From NCBI GenBank assembly GCA_013400975.1, contig WBMZ01011601.1, positions 1 to 64,000 of the forward strand: a stretch of DNA of 64,000 bases, given 5' to 3'. Below the pieces are notes generated by a model. That model did not search any database and had not been told where the DNA came from. It saw nothing but the letters and a program-made list of their open reading frames with translations. The position numbers and the translations under genes are program-made. The stretch comes from Atrichornis clamosus. Its lineage: Eukaryota; Chordata; Aves; Passeriformes; Menuridae. This document shows, one piece after another, positions 48,650 to 61,588 of this stretch (positions within the stretch are counted from its first letter, which is position 1; every line of letters starts with the position of its first letter).

Positions 48650-48669
48650 ATGTTTAATTAATTAAACAT
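48650..48669. repeat. 20-bp perfect palindrome
   Basis: ATGTTTAATTAATTAAACAT is identical to its reverse complement. It contains overlapping TTAATTAA words that resemble homeodomain cores. In AT-rich DNA such palindromes may also be chance. Confidence 0.85.
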
Positions 48670-48824
48670 ATGTGATAAAATCTTTAATATTTAAATAGAC
48701 TCAAATGTGAAATCATTTTGTGAGAAAGACTTCTATCCATTAAGTCTTTCCCAATGCAAAAACCTTGAACACCCCTCTGTTCATGTCCCTTACAGCCTCA
48801 GCTTTTCTACCTCGCTCACAATTC

Positions 48825-49073
48825 AGAATCACAGAATGGCTGAGGTGGCAGGGACTTCTGGAGGTCATGTGGTCCAACCTCCTTCTCAAGCAGGGCCATC
48901 TAGACCAGGCTGCCCAGAACCGTGCCCAGATAGCCTTTGAGAATCTCTGAGGATGGAGATTCCACCATCACTCTGGGCAACCTGTGACAGCACTTAGTCA
49001 CCCTCATAGTAAGAAACTATTTCCTGATGTTCCTCCTGTGTTTCCAGTTTGTGCCTGATGCCTTGGAGAGCAG
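48825..49073 (-). mobile_element. CR1 LINE, 3'-end fragment
   Basis: In plus orientation it begins with the reverse-complement CR1 tail (AGAATCACAGAATGGCTGAG). It continues with GGTCATGTGGTCCAACCTCC, TTCTCAAGCAGGGCCATCTA, GACCAGGCTGCCCAGAACCG, GGATGGAGATTCCACCATCA, and the block around TTCCTGATGTTCCTCCTGTG and CAGTTTGTGCCTGATGCC. Its 3' end faces left. The 5' limit near 49073 is approximate; the following 100 bases may include diverged CR1. It has lost all coding sequence. Confidence 0.93.
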
Positions 49074-52000
49074 TAACTCCTTCCTGTTGCTCATTACATC
49101 CCCTTATCCTCTACACACCTTTTGCTCCTTCTACTTCCCCAGTTCTGAGCCTAAGATGCTCCACACTCTGTGCCTGCGTCTTGGTTAGGTTCCTGCTGAA
49201 CAGCCACGACCAGGTCAAAGAAAAAACCCAACCTGCACCTGCTAAAGGGTCTCCTGAAGAGACGAGACAAATTTAGACACCAATCTTCATTAGATATATA
49301 CATGACTTTTTTTCAATTTGAAACTTGTGCCTTTCTGTCAATTTCAGCCAAATCTAGGTAAGTCAAAGAAAGGCATTAAGAAGATAAACAGGGTGAAAGA
49401 ACTGAGTGATGTGTGATTGAGTCCATTTTCTTATGAAACCAAGCTAGAAGATACTCAAGAAATGAAGTAACACTCTGAAAAGCAGGTACTGTGAATATAA
49501 GACATGCCCTGAAGACCATCACATTCAAACATATTGAGTACTTGGGTGGGGCAGCTTTAACAGAGCCCTCCTCAACAGCTTATGCTGCACTCCTCTGCTC
49601 CAGACAAAAGAAGGTTTGGATGTGGACAAAGGTATAACTCAGTAACCAAACAACGACATGTTTATCCTTTATGATAAGTTGGTTTTTTGGTGGGATTTTT
49701 TTTTTTAATTTGGCATTTGTCTTGTTTAAGATATAACCCAAATCCTTCTTTAAAAGAAATTAGAAAATCTAGAAAATTGAAACAATCATGAGATTCCCAG
49801 GCAGCCTCATCTGACCACACCATCTTGGTCTTTAATAACAGTAGCCTGTTGAAGAAATTAAGGATGAAATACAGTCAGTAGCTATAAATGTATTCAGTAC
49901 CACTTCCTTCACAAATAAACTGTTAGCCATTAATCCAGAAATCTAATTTCCATTCAGTTGACTAATAAAATAATACCTCACTGTAAGATTTTTCAGAGGT
50001 TAGTTTTCATCATCATATATAGGCTCTGGGCTTAACTTTTAGTTTCTAAATGCCTTTTTTTCTTCAAGTGACAAGACTCTTGAACTCCTGCCTGAGTGCA
50101 AGCCACAAAAAACTATGTCCCCTGCTTTTAGGCTGGCTCATCACCAGTCAGAGCCTGAGTTACAGTTCCCAGTGGCAGAATGCAGCCTATTCAAAACAGC
50201 ATGATTAATTTAGCTAAAAAGAAAACCACAAGCAGAGAGAAATGGATTAAATAACAACAAAACCCTACATACATATGGTCTTATCTGAGACTTGCCTTGT
50301 TAACATTCCACTTTTTTCAGCCAGAGGGTGAAGCACTTGCTGTTACTGACCGAATGCAACTGCTGCCTCTGACACTATAACCTGAATCCTTCCCCCTCTC
50401 CAACACAACCCAAAGCTGAATTCAGGTATTGTTCCTCCAATTACAAAGCAACTGAAAGAAAGCCACTGCCAGGTTCCCAGAAAGCTGGGGAAAAGCTTAA
50501 CTGCATTTAACCCTTTGGGCTCCCTGTAACCAGCCACGACATCCTCTGGTGCTAGGGACCCACACAGCACCCACAACTCCCACGTTCTTTGTGGCTATTA
50601 AATCCTGCATTTAAGAATGCCTCAGATGACACAGGCAAAAAGCAGGGAAATGATGCTACAAAACAGAAGAGTTTCATTTTCTTCAGTGTGATCAGGTGCT
50701 AAATTTTTCTATAAAGATCTAATGGGAAGACTAGAAATGTAATATGATATTAACAACTATTCACTTTCTATTTTTTCCTCCAACAAACAAATTTATTCAA
50801 CTTTACAAATTTATTCCCTGGGTTCTCTGTAAGAGTTGAATCCAATAAGGTAATGAACTGATGGGAAGGCAGCTGTACCAAAAAATACACTACCATTTCG
50901 TTTATATGACAATTATTCACAATAAATATACAATGCTATGCTTATTGTTCTTAGAATGGGAAGTAAAGGTATCAGTATATATGTAATGATTATGCATGTT
51001 CAGCATACCATAGCCGCAACTCGATATTTAGATCCAACAAAGGAAAAGCTGGGACAAGGAGGAAAAAGGATCTCAAATGCTGATGAAAGTGACTGGCAAA
51101 TGTTATTTAACCAAGAGGTTAGACTTATATTTGGAAGAAAAACATAGGTGACTTACACTGGATCCACTAAATATCTGACATAACCAAAGATTCCAGTGAC
51201 ACACATGAAATTATCATTAAAGTCAGCTACTCAGTAAAGAAGCAGTCAAGATATCAGGATTTATCACAGCTGCCTTTTTATCCAAGGTGTTTAGCCTGAC
51301 ACCTTAAATTCAACTAATAATTAAAGACTTTCAGAAAAAGATGGCCTTTTTCACTACAGAAGGATACTCAAAGGTTTGTTTGCCTCTTACATTTTAAGAC
51401 TAAGATTTATATTTACATATATATTAAACATTTTCACTTGATATTCCATCCTCTTTCCTTGAACTTTTACTGTAGATTATTACAAAATAACTAAGACAAA
51501 TACCTGCACATCTTTTCAAGCTGGAAAATGTCACTTTACAAATGTCTCTATAAGCAGTGGGCAACCTGAAGATGCCTGTACTGTGTCAGTGACTGCAACT
51601 ACAAAGTACCCCTATATTAAGGATGTATCTTGTGTCTGCGCTTGTGATCATGTGTCTGCAGCACAGGGCAAGTTCCAGTATTTCTCCAAAACAGCCTTCA
51701 TTTGTTCTAGCAGCATGACAAAACAAATAAACATAGAAAAACCAAAACAAAAAAACCCTCAAAAAATTAATAATACATAGGCAAACTTTTATGCCTATTT
51801 CAAAATCCTGCATGTTCCTTTTAAAACATATTAGGATTTAATACCAAAACAAACAGCTTTTCTCTTACTACCTAACCAAATCCAGTTAAAAGTAATATGA
51901 AGATGACAGTGATTGACAGTTACATGATGACACACTTGACACACATCACATCTGTCAATACTTACTTTTTTTCTTATTCATGCAGGTTTACTTTTTTTTC

Positions 52001-55000
52001 CCCAAAAGAATATGGTATTTATTAGGTCAACACTTCCTAATTCAACATGCATGAAAAATTGTTTAATTAGCTTTTTAACATTTGGGTGTAAAATAAGAGT
52101 TAATAATTTTCAAACAAATTAAACTGTTCTTTGTCAGTACTTTTATTCATATGAAAATGACCTTAAGCAAACCTATCATCTGATGCAATAGATACTCCAT
52201 ACGGATTGCACTTTCATAGGTAACACAGATAAGAGTATTGTTCCGCTCATGAGGCAGAGGGAGTTAAATCATGAAATATTCAGTTTTAATTAAGATTACT
52301 GTATCAAAGGCAAGGCTTAATGCAGAATTGGAGTAAGGATCAAGGTTAATGCCTATTCTAAAGCAAATTTACATAAATTACGTTTCACTAGTGTACCATG
52401 AGTCTTATTTTGTTAATTTATATCATGTGAGACCATAGAAGTTAAAGATGGAAAATATCTATTAAGTCATCTTCACTCACCTCCCTTCAATGCAAAATTC
52501 TTTTTTCTTTTTTCAAGTTTATGTCTGAATGCTTTGTCCACTACCATTTGCAATAGCTCAAGCAGTGGGGCATTGCACTAAAACTTCAGGGGAGACTGTC
52601 ACACACTTTAGCGTCTCCAAAAGAAGAGTTTTTAATAGTATTCAAAGCTAAGATTCTCCTAATTTTATTTCATTACTCCTACTTAGACCTTTTTTGAACT
52701 CTTCTAAATGAATCCTTTCTTGGCACTTGAAGCCTATAAATACCTTCAGACATTTCCATCATCCCCTGGTAGTTATTTAGCCAAATTAGTGTAGGGATCA
52801 TCTCTCTTCATCTGAACTTCACCAAGCACACAGATAGCTATAAGTAATAATTACATGTGTTCATTTCCTTTAATCTTTCTTCACAAGTCATTCCCTTCTA
52901 GCCTTTAATTTTTGCCAGTCTACATGCCTACATCTTCTTTTAAGTGTTACTGCTTTGCAATTATTTTCCTTTCTCTGAACAGCTTTATTTCAGGCCATAT
53001 CCACTTATGCATGCCAGTATGAATTTACCACTTCATCCTGACTTTTCACTGATGTGTGTAGGTTTTTGTGTTTGCTTTTTTTTGTTTGTTTTAATAAAAC
53101 ATCAGACTCAAATCTCTTCTCTGTTCATGTCAAAATATCACAGAAAAAAATGAAATTAGCTGCACTAGAGACCAGCATTTAGCTTATTAAAATACAATAT
53201 GAATATAAGTGCCTAATAAATTGTTTACATTACTCATTTTTATGCTTGTGTCTTTTTCCAGGTTCTAGGCACCATCTATTTTGAACAATCAGTCTGAAAT
53301 ACCTTTGGTTTCGGAGTACAAATAATTAACCTTTTTTCTTTGCATTTGCCTTTTTTAGTATCTGCATAAATACTTTAATTCACAAGAAAATTAAGTGAGG
53401 ATTCAAGCACTACTTTTCACCTCCTATCATATTGCTGACTACTTATCCTGTTTGCTACCCTTCTTCGTCATCACAACGAGTTATCCCCTGTGCCCAAGCT
53501 CAAGGTAAAGTAACACAAGCTTCACCTGCGCCAAATGGAGACTGCAAACTGGACTGGAGTTTGGCTCACTCTACAGAATTCTGGACACTGAGAATTAAAA
53601 TTTGGGCTATTTCTGATATGGGAGATGAGAAGAAGATATTGGTTTGCATAGGCCTTAACCTAATCACAGAAGTGATAAAAGTAGATTTCTTTACAGCTAA
53701 GGAGATACTGCCATGCTAAGCCTGTACCTCTTCATTTCTCCCAGTCACTAAGAGTTGATCTGGTTCTGATCACAACTGCACAGAAAACACATCAAATTAA
53801 GTGGTCAAATAGCATTCCACAGGCTAGTCCCACAAAATGCTACCAAAAGGCTAAAACCAGTGAGGTCTCCATTATTTGTCTAGAAGGGAAGGAAAAAGAC
53901 AGGCCAAGGACAAGCTGACCAGCAGAGCAGCCTACTGTGCAACAGCTCCAGTCAGTAACCATGTGTTCCCCATTAGCCATCCTTTCCACTTCACTGCTTC
54001 TACCGGAAGCCCATCGTATTTTACAACAGAAGTTGGTAATTTCAACAGAAAGTTTATCTATGTCAAAAGCTCATTTGTAAGAGCTAAGCACCAGGGCGAA
54101 CTTAAACAGCAACTCTCTGTCACCATTAACTAAGAATCAGTCACCTCAAAACAAAAGGTAAAATTTTCAGGATGCAATTTAAAAGCAATACAGAGATTTT
54201 GTGCCATTGATGCCTCTGTTATACCTGTTCAGTGAATCAGAACAGATTACTTCAGACTCCCAGTCTTCTAGACTGTCAGTCTAGCATCTTTCACAAGCAC
54301 TACAGTCACACAAATTATTAAAAAGCTTTTCTCTACACCATCAGTGTCATACATCCATTAGAGGCCATTCCACACTAGGAAATATCTGTTGCAAAAAGTC
54401 TTCCTAGGCCATATGTTAGTAATAAATAAAAAAGGCTGGAAAAGATCATTTTATAACAACAATCTTCAGTTTTCTTCTCATGTCTGTGTGGTAATCTCTT
54501 AAAGTCAATCTGTTTACTCTCTGTATCTACTACACCAATTTTTTTTAATGTATATGATTCATGACTTCATCTTTTGACATTCTTTTTCATATTTTTTGCC
54601 CAGATATCTAGAACATGGAACACCCTCTTGTTCATTTTATGTAGGTCACAGATGGTCAACAACACATCCAGCACTCTTCAATTATTAAACCAGATCAACC
54701 TGGCTCTTCATATTCTCTAGCTATGCCTTTCAAAAAATACCCCAGCTACCACCTGTCCTATTTTTTTTAAACTCACTACTAACCAGAGTCTGAATTCAGA
54801 ACTTTTCACAGATGTTCTGCCTGTATATTCTATTCCTCATAGTGGAATGTTTTAATACGTTCACAATTGGATGATGAAGCTCCCACAGTTCCTTTATATT
54901 AAAAACATGCACACAAAACGATACGTCTCAATATTCCATGTGAACTACTATGGAGACCTAGCATCAGATCCTGTTAGAAATGGCAACACATATACATTTA

Positions 55001-58000
55001 TAAACATATTAATAAATAACTACTAATTAGAAAACAAGACACTCTGAAAAGAGTTTGAAAATACAAAATTTTTGAAACTGGGATTTTTGTCTGTTTATTT
55101 GGGGTTTGGTTTTGGTTTATGTTTGTTTTCTTTTTTTAAACACCTTTCTCTACATGGGTAACACCAGGGTAATGAATGTTCATCTGAATGAAGCTACAGT
55201 TGCACCATCACACATTAGAGATACAAACAGATCAGCATCTGTTCATCTGAACTAGATCTGTCTGCAAATATTTCAATTTCAGTTTCAGTTAAGTTGTAGC
55301 CAAAAATCCACACTGAATCTCAGTAATATTTTTAAATTTTACCTCAAAAACACTACCTGAAATTTAAATAACTGATCAGGCTTTCTTTTTTTTTTTTGGT
55401 AAATCTTCTATGAATTCTACTTGCAGAGGTCATACCTAACCTCTTTGTATGTCATATTTCAAAAAACAAAGGTAGAAGATCCTACCTTTCTTGACATATT
55501 TGTCATTCTTACATAGGAAAACATCACTTTCAGAGCGTTTTCCACAAGTCACTGAGCTATTCTGTACTTCCTGTTACTGAAATACAGTTCAAAGCTGTAG
55601 GGTTCAGATTGCAAGTTCAAGGATGTAAAATGACATGTCATCACCACAAAATTCTGCAAAATTCTGTTTCTGTCAGAAAGAGACAGAGTTTCAGCATCCT
55701 GTTCTCAGGAATAAGTCAAAAGCAGTCAAGCAAGAAAGGATGGGAAGGCCAGCACCCTCTTGGCAGCCACACAATGCAACCCTGGGCATGCTCTTCCCAT
55801 GTACATTTAGTGTAAGTGGCCAACTTCACGTGCAGGAGGAACGAGTGGGCAAGGTGTACAGATCAGTCACTGCCCCGACCGCAAACGTCTTGACAAGGAA
55901 TATGACATCAAGTAGGGATATCTGATGTCGGCTTTTTCCATTTGTTCTACAACAAATTCAGAACAATTACTAAGAAAACACCTCTTAGTCCTTCAGGATA
56001 GAATAGCTTTACACAGCTATAATGTAAATGTTTGCATCTGAGGCTGTCTTGATTCCATATGTAGAGAACAGAGGAGTCAGTGCATAAGGACATGGTTCAT
56101 CGAAACCTAGTCCAGATTTTAAAACTTTTCATTAAGGGTGGGTTTAGATGCTCATGTCTACATCAGGGTGCATGTGTCTATTTCTCTTCATTAACTAAAA
56201 AAGCACACTAAATGAGTACCTCAGATGTACTTTTACTGTGTAGACACATTCATAGGTAGAACCACTCACCTAAAATAATCCCATTACTTCTTCTATTGTC
56301 CATCTTCCTTCACCTCATGTGAGAAATTAAATAATACAATGGTAAAGACAGAAATATTTGCAGCACCTATGCAACTGCAGATATAAAGCACCATTTCCAG
56401 CCATAATAATGATTGGTATCATCATCGTCACCACGGTAGCAGCTTTTTCAAGTCTAAGCTACTGTAGGATTGGTTTCAGGTTGTTCTGTCATTCTTCGTA
56501 TTTTAAATGAACAATATTTGCAATATTTACTAAGAATATAAACCTTTCATATGTGACATTTACTTATATCATGCTATCAATTTTCCACATTGCTCTTCCC
56601 GAATATTTTCCAGTTTTCATTTCCATAGATGAAGATGAGAGATTATGTAAATTCTTAACTATTCCTCATCTACCAAGAGGCATTCTTTTGTGAACAAGTG
56701 TCATATTTTGAAATCCTCTCTTTCAAATTAACTGTAATGCAGCTGCTTCTTTTGTCCAAGATACTGTGGCAAGCCCCGATATCTGCTGTCAAATGAACAC
56801 AGCCAGCAGCAGAGGGTCTTTAGGGGAGGAGGGGTGTCAAGTAGAAAGTCAGTAGCTAGAACTGACTGCAGCTGGCAGGGCAGAAACAGTACAAGCATTC
56901 AAAGTGATCCAACATATTCTTTAATTTACCATTTTGCTACCTTATGCTCTAACATTGTTCAAGTGCACAGTCCCAGTACTTTTTAACCTCATAAAAAAAT
57001 GGAAGGGGTCCCTCATACAGATACAATGCTACAAATTTATTTCACATGTGATACAGCAAAATCATTTGTATTGAAGTGACAGGTGGGGTATAAACACCTA
57101 AAGAGAATATAAGGTAGGTAGGGAGATACGAGCACATTAGGCAGGGAGAAGAGGACAAGGGACCATATAAGAACCAGTCCAAGGAGCATATCAATAAAAA
57201 AAAAGATTATAGCCAACTCTTTGGCCAGTGATTCTGAACCATCTTTCTTGCTATTACTGAAGTTGCAAATTGCATTCATTACTGCATGTGCAGGGAAGTA
57301 AAAGACATATTAAGTAAGTGAAGGATTGTCAAATGAAGATTTTGACAGGGTATCTGTATCCTTACAACTCTACTGATGTAAACACCAAGGAGCTAGTAAA
57401 GCTATTTAGGCAGAAAGACAATGGCAGCAAAAAGCACAGCAGGTAAAACGAGCTTTAGAAAGACTTAAAGCTGGAATTAGACATTAGTTCTAGCCACCAG
57501 GGATGGATTTCTGTGAAGAAATGGGGAACTCAGCGTAAGTATTTTACCAGAGGAGTGAGTTCTAGTTTTGAAATTATATTTCAATTAAACAGGTTCTACA
57601 CAAATGGTCAATAAAGAGAGGATTCTTTGCCCCAAACAGGTTGTAATCCAAATGGTGACAGAAAACAGCAAAGTTATTTCTAAGAAAGATAAAATTTATA
57701 AAGTTTGTTAATTATGTCACCCGGGGGCTTGAAAAGGTTCTTTTTAGTCTTTAATCATATCTTTCTAGGCATATCATCTTAAAACAAGAGATTTGAGAGA
57801 GAACTAATGAATTCTATCCTAATGCTCTAATTTGCTTTATCTCAGTATTGTGTCCTATCTTATTTTTATGAATAGCTGTTGATTCTGGAATAGATTTTGT
57901 GCTTTCACTAAATGGTTAAAGCAAAGTGATTAAAAAACTTATAATATACAGGCTGTTTTTAGATATATATGTTATCAAGAGAGGTTGTGCAGCACTTGCT

Positions 58001-61000
58001 TAATTAATCTTTGCTGTCTTAACACATGAACCAGATGTACTATTATGTTCTTTGTTCATCCCTAAAGAGGGGATGAGCCGATTATTTATCTCCAAACAAT
58101 AGAACTTTATGTACCACAGTGAAGAATTTTTTTTAATTGGTGAGGCAATCACTAACAAGCTTCAGCTGCAACTGCTTGATGTAAACGCAGTGTGAATTTG
58201 TTCCTGGAGTATTAAACGATGTTCCTTCCAGTAAGTACAAGAAACCAATTTCTAACTAAGTGTGTAAAGAAAGGGATGGAAAGGACAGAGTTTAGAAGGA
58301 GGAAAACTCTGTTTTGTCTTTCATGTATTCATATTTACTTCTTTCATACACTAACACATTTTCATAGATAAGTTTAAGATTTGAAGCTTCAAATACTGTT
58401 TACAAATAATGTGCCGAGAGAACAGAAGTTAAAGAAACTGTTGGTTGATACAACACGTTCCCTAGGTTATATAGCATGCAATCTAAGACATGTGAAAGGC
58501 ACAAGGAAGTATATAATATTATGTTCACAGGGCCACAAGAATAGTTTGCGGAAGTTATTAAGAGATTCACAGAGTACATAAAACTCTTCATCACTCCCTA
58601 GCAAATTTACATACCTACCTCAATTACAAATTTTATTTGATTATATATTGAAAAGCATGAATTTACTGTAAATCAATTTTACAAAGCTTTAAACATAGCT
58701 ACTTACTGGTCAGCAAATTCTTAGGGACATGCTACACAAATAAACTAAGATCAAAAAGCAAGGAAGTTTAGAAATGAGTAAACTGTTCTAGATAAGATAT
58801 TTAGGAATTCCCTTTATTTTCCTGATAAACTCCATCTCATCTGAAGACCTCACTCCTCCTCCCTCTCAATAGTCTTTCCCTTGTCTCAACGAAAATTTCT
58901 TCCATAAAACTACTTTTCAGTAAGTCACAACAATTTGTCTTCTTAAATACACTGTTTTTAAGACATTGATTAAGTGCCAAGCTGGGAACTATTACCATAA
59001 GCTCTCCACAGAAATAAGGTAAGTTTTCTACTTTGAATTACTGTAAAGAAAGAATTCAAATAGAACAGAATTTGATTCAGAAAGCCTCCTAAGAGATTGT
59101 AAAGCTGTATTATCAATATACCTCCAAAAATGAAAACAAGATCAAATTAGATCAAACAACATAACACAAGCTAAAACACTATTAGTTTTTCTAAAAGATC
59201 TTTTCTGTATTAACCAAAAATAGAAGGAATCAAGCATATTAGTCTCTTCACAATTTTTTTTAGAAAGTACTACTTGAAGCAAGAATATTTTTTTTTTAAT
59301 TCACAGCCATGCCCAGAGTTGAAAAAAAATAGAGTTAGCTATTTGGTTAAAAGTAATATTTTCTCCTTTCTTTTTGCTTAACAGCAGGCTCTCTCAAGCT
59401 GCCATAGTCAGTGCTAAAGTGCTAACTATGTCACCATGCTGTGCATCACATTAAGCTCCCATTTCAGCTCATGAATTTCTGCCAGATTAGTCCAGTAACC
59501 AATAACAGAAAATGAGAAAATAGGAGTTATTTATTACCTCTTATCACCATCTTCACAAACCTACTGAAAATAAGCAGAGTACTGAGATCAATACACTTCA
59601 GTACAATGAGATCAAGAGATTACTGCACTTTCTAATCAATAGGCAGATCCAGGAAAATAAAGCATGTTGGATGCATAATATACCTGTAAAAGGATAGAGG
59701 ATCAAAACCAGTTAGGATCAAATACAACAGTAACAATAAAAAATTTTCTTTAAAAATCCTACAGCTACAAATTGCCAACTGCTAAAAAAGACATTCTAAC
59801 AACATAAAATTAATCTTTTAGATACGGGCAAGCATGAAGTCACAGGATCAAAAGGTTGTACTACAAACCCTCTTGGACAATAAACATGCAGGGGATATAC
59901 AAATTAAATATGAATGCTGTGTAAGACATATGACATTATTGAAGACTAATAGCTACTTCTGTGCTCGCAAGACGTGTCTTATGTATCTTCACTACCCACT
60001 GAAAGAGGAGGGGAAGTTTATTTAGACCAGTAATGAGAATGAGATAAGCCCAGAGTCTACGGTTTATATTTGATCATTCCTGTCACTGGGAAGCTATAAA
60101 GATCTTCTGACTGACCAGACAGAGAGGCATACCATAATTCTTAATAGTTCTCATGAAAAAAAAAAAAAGAAAAAAACATTAAAAATAAGCTTTAAAGATC
60201 TTTTTCCATGTAGTTCAATTTTCTTGTAAAAGTAAATGCTTTCCCCTGCATGGAATTATAGCAGGATCATTCCGGAGATGAGAACTCCCGTGGTCAGAAT
60301 GGATTAAACTGTGCAATTTTATGTATCTTCCTCTGAAGCAAGAGGACAGTGAAATACAAATAGTCATTTGCAGGTTATCAATAGGGCAGAAGCAGAGGCT
60401 GATGACACCTCTCTTCTAATTTAAGTCTAGAACTCAAGAAGTTATAAAAACATGGAAATACATGAAAATATATTTGTTTATATTCCAGAAACAAAATTTG
60501 AGAAAATCTATATACACAATCAACTCCAAGCGACACTTAACTTTTACAGTCATCTCCCTTCTGAATATTCACTACTTAATTATTCCACCTCTCAATAATA
60601 TATAAAATAATTATTCAAATATATAATCATTTTTGTACACAACTATTCGAATCTCTATCGAATCTGGAGCAGCAGTACCGCCTAATGGGTGCATAAAGCA
60701 AAGACACTCTCCAAAATCAGATGCACGATACACTGCAATTATGTCTTGAATCAGTTTGCAATATCATCTGTGAGATAAAAACCTTTTTTTTAAACATTCA
60801 ACTAGAAAACAAGAAATCTCACTGCAATATAAACTTCAGTCATGAAATTCTAAATGCTAAGTTCACTTGAGAATAGGATAGAAATATATTCTTTCAAAGT
60901 CACTCCCCACACTTACATAGCTAATATCTGCTATGAACTTCTCAATTATTTCAGGCAAAATTCTAGCACTGACTCTATTCATTTATCCAGAAAAAGGACA

Positions 61001-61548
61001 CGCACAGCACTTAGGAACTTTCACAGTAAAAGGGAAGCAAAGAAAAGTGGGTTTACAGAATGAGCAGAAACTTTCATTTTTCCAGCATTTCACTTATTAA
61101 AAAAATAATTAATCTTCTTACTGACATACAACCAGTATAAGAACCTGCTCTGTATTTCTCACATACTGTAAAATAAAAATGGCTTTCACTTATCCTCATT
61201 CCACTTCATAATAAGGCCTCTTAGGGAACAGTGTCAGACAACACACATTTTAAACCAGACCTTCTTCTGTGGACATTCACCTACCTGCTCACTTTTTAAA
61301 AGGAGAGTATTGTATTAAATACTCTAGTCAAGGCAGATGCAAAATGTTTCTAAGAGCAGTCCCTGCAACTGCAAGGAAAGCTGGAACACAATACAGCTGA
61401 TCTAGCAAAAATGAGTAATTCTTATTCTGTCAAGAGTTGTCAAATGTGGAATGAAAGACTTTGTATTTTTAAACATCAACACAATCTGAGCTTGTAGAAG
61501 CGATTAAGAGTGTTTTCCATTTGAAAAAAACTGTTAAGTTGACAGTGT
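49074..61548. other. Long AT-rich intronic or intergenic stretch
   Basis: About 12.5 kb without a recognisable gene, RNA or mobile element. Low-complexity runs occur (for example T run 49699-49707, T run 55387-55398, A-rich 60156-60190). A local group of five CpGs lies at about 55828-55887 within overlapping chance frames. Frames up to 96 codons exist on both strands with no motif. Confidence 0.5.
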
Positions 61549-61588
61549 TCATAGAATCAAATCACAGAATGATAGAATCATAGAATCA
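61549..61588 (-). mobile_element. CR1 3'-tail octamer remnant
   Basis: On the minus strand the sequence reads as four or five copies of ATTCTRTG-like octamers (ATTCTATG, ATTCTATC, ATTCTGTG, then after a few bases ATTCTATG again). This is the CR1 terminal repeat, but the bases to the right, where the element body should lie, show no CR1 similarity. It is either an extremely 5'-truncated insertion or a microsatellite seeded by one. Confidence 0.6.
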
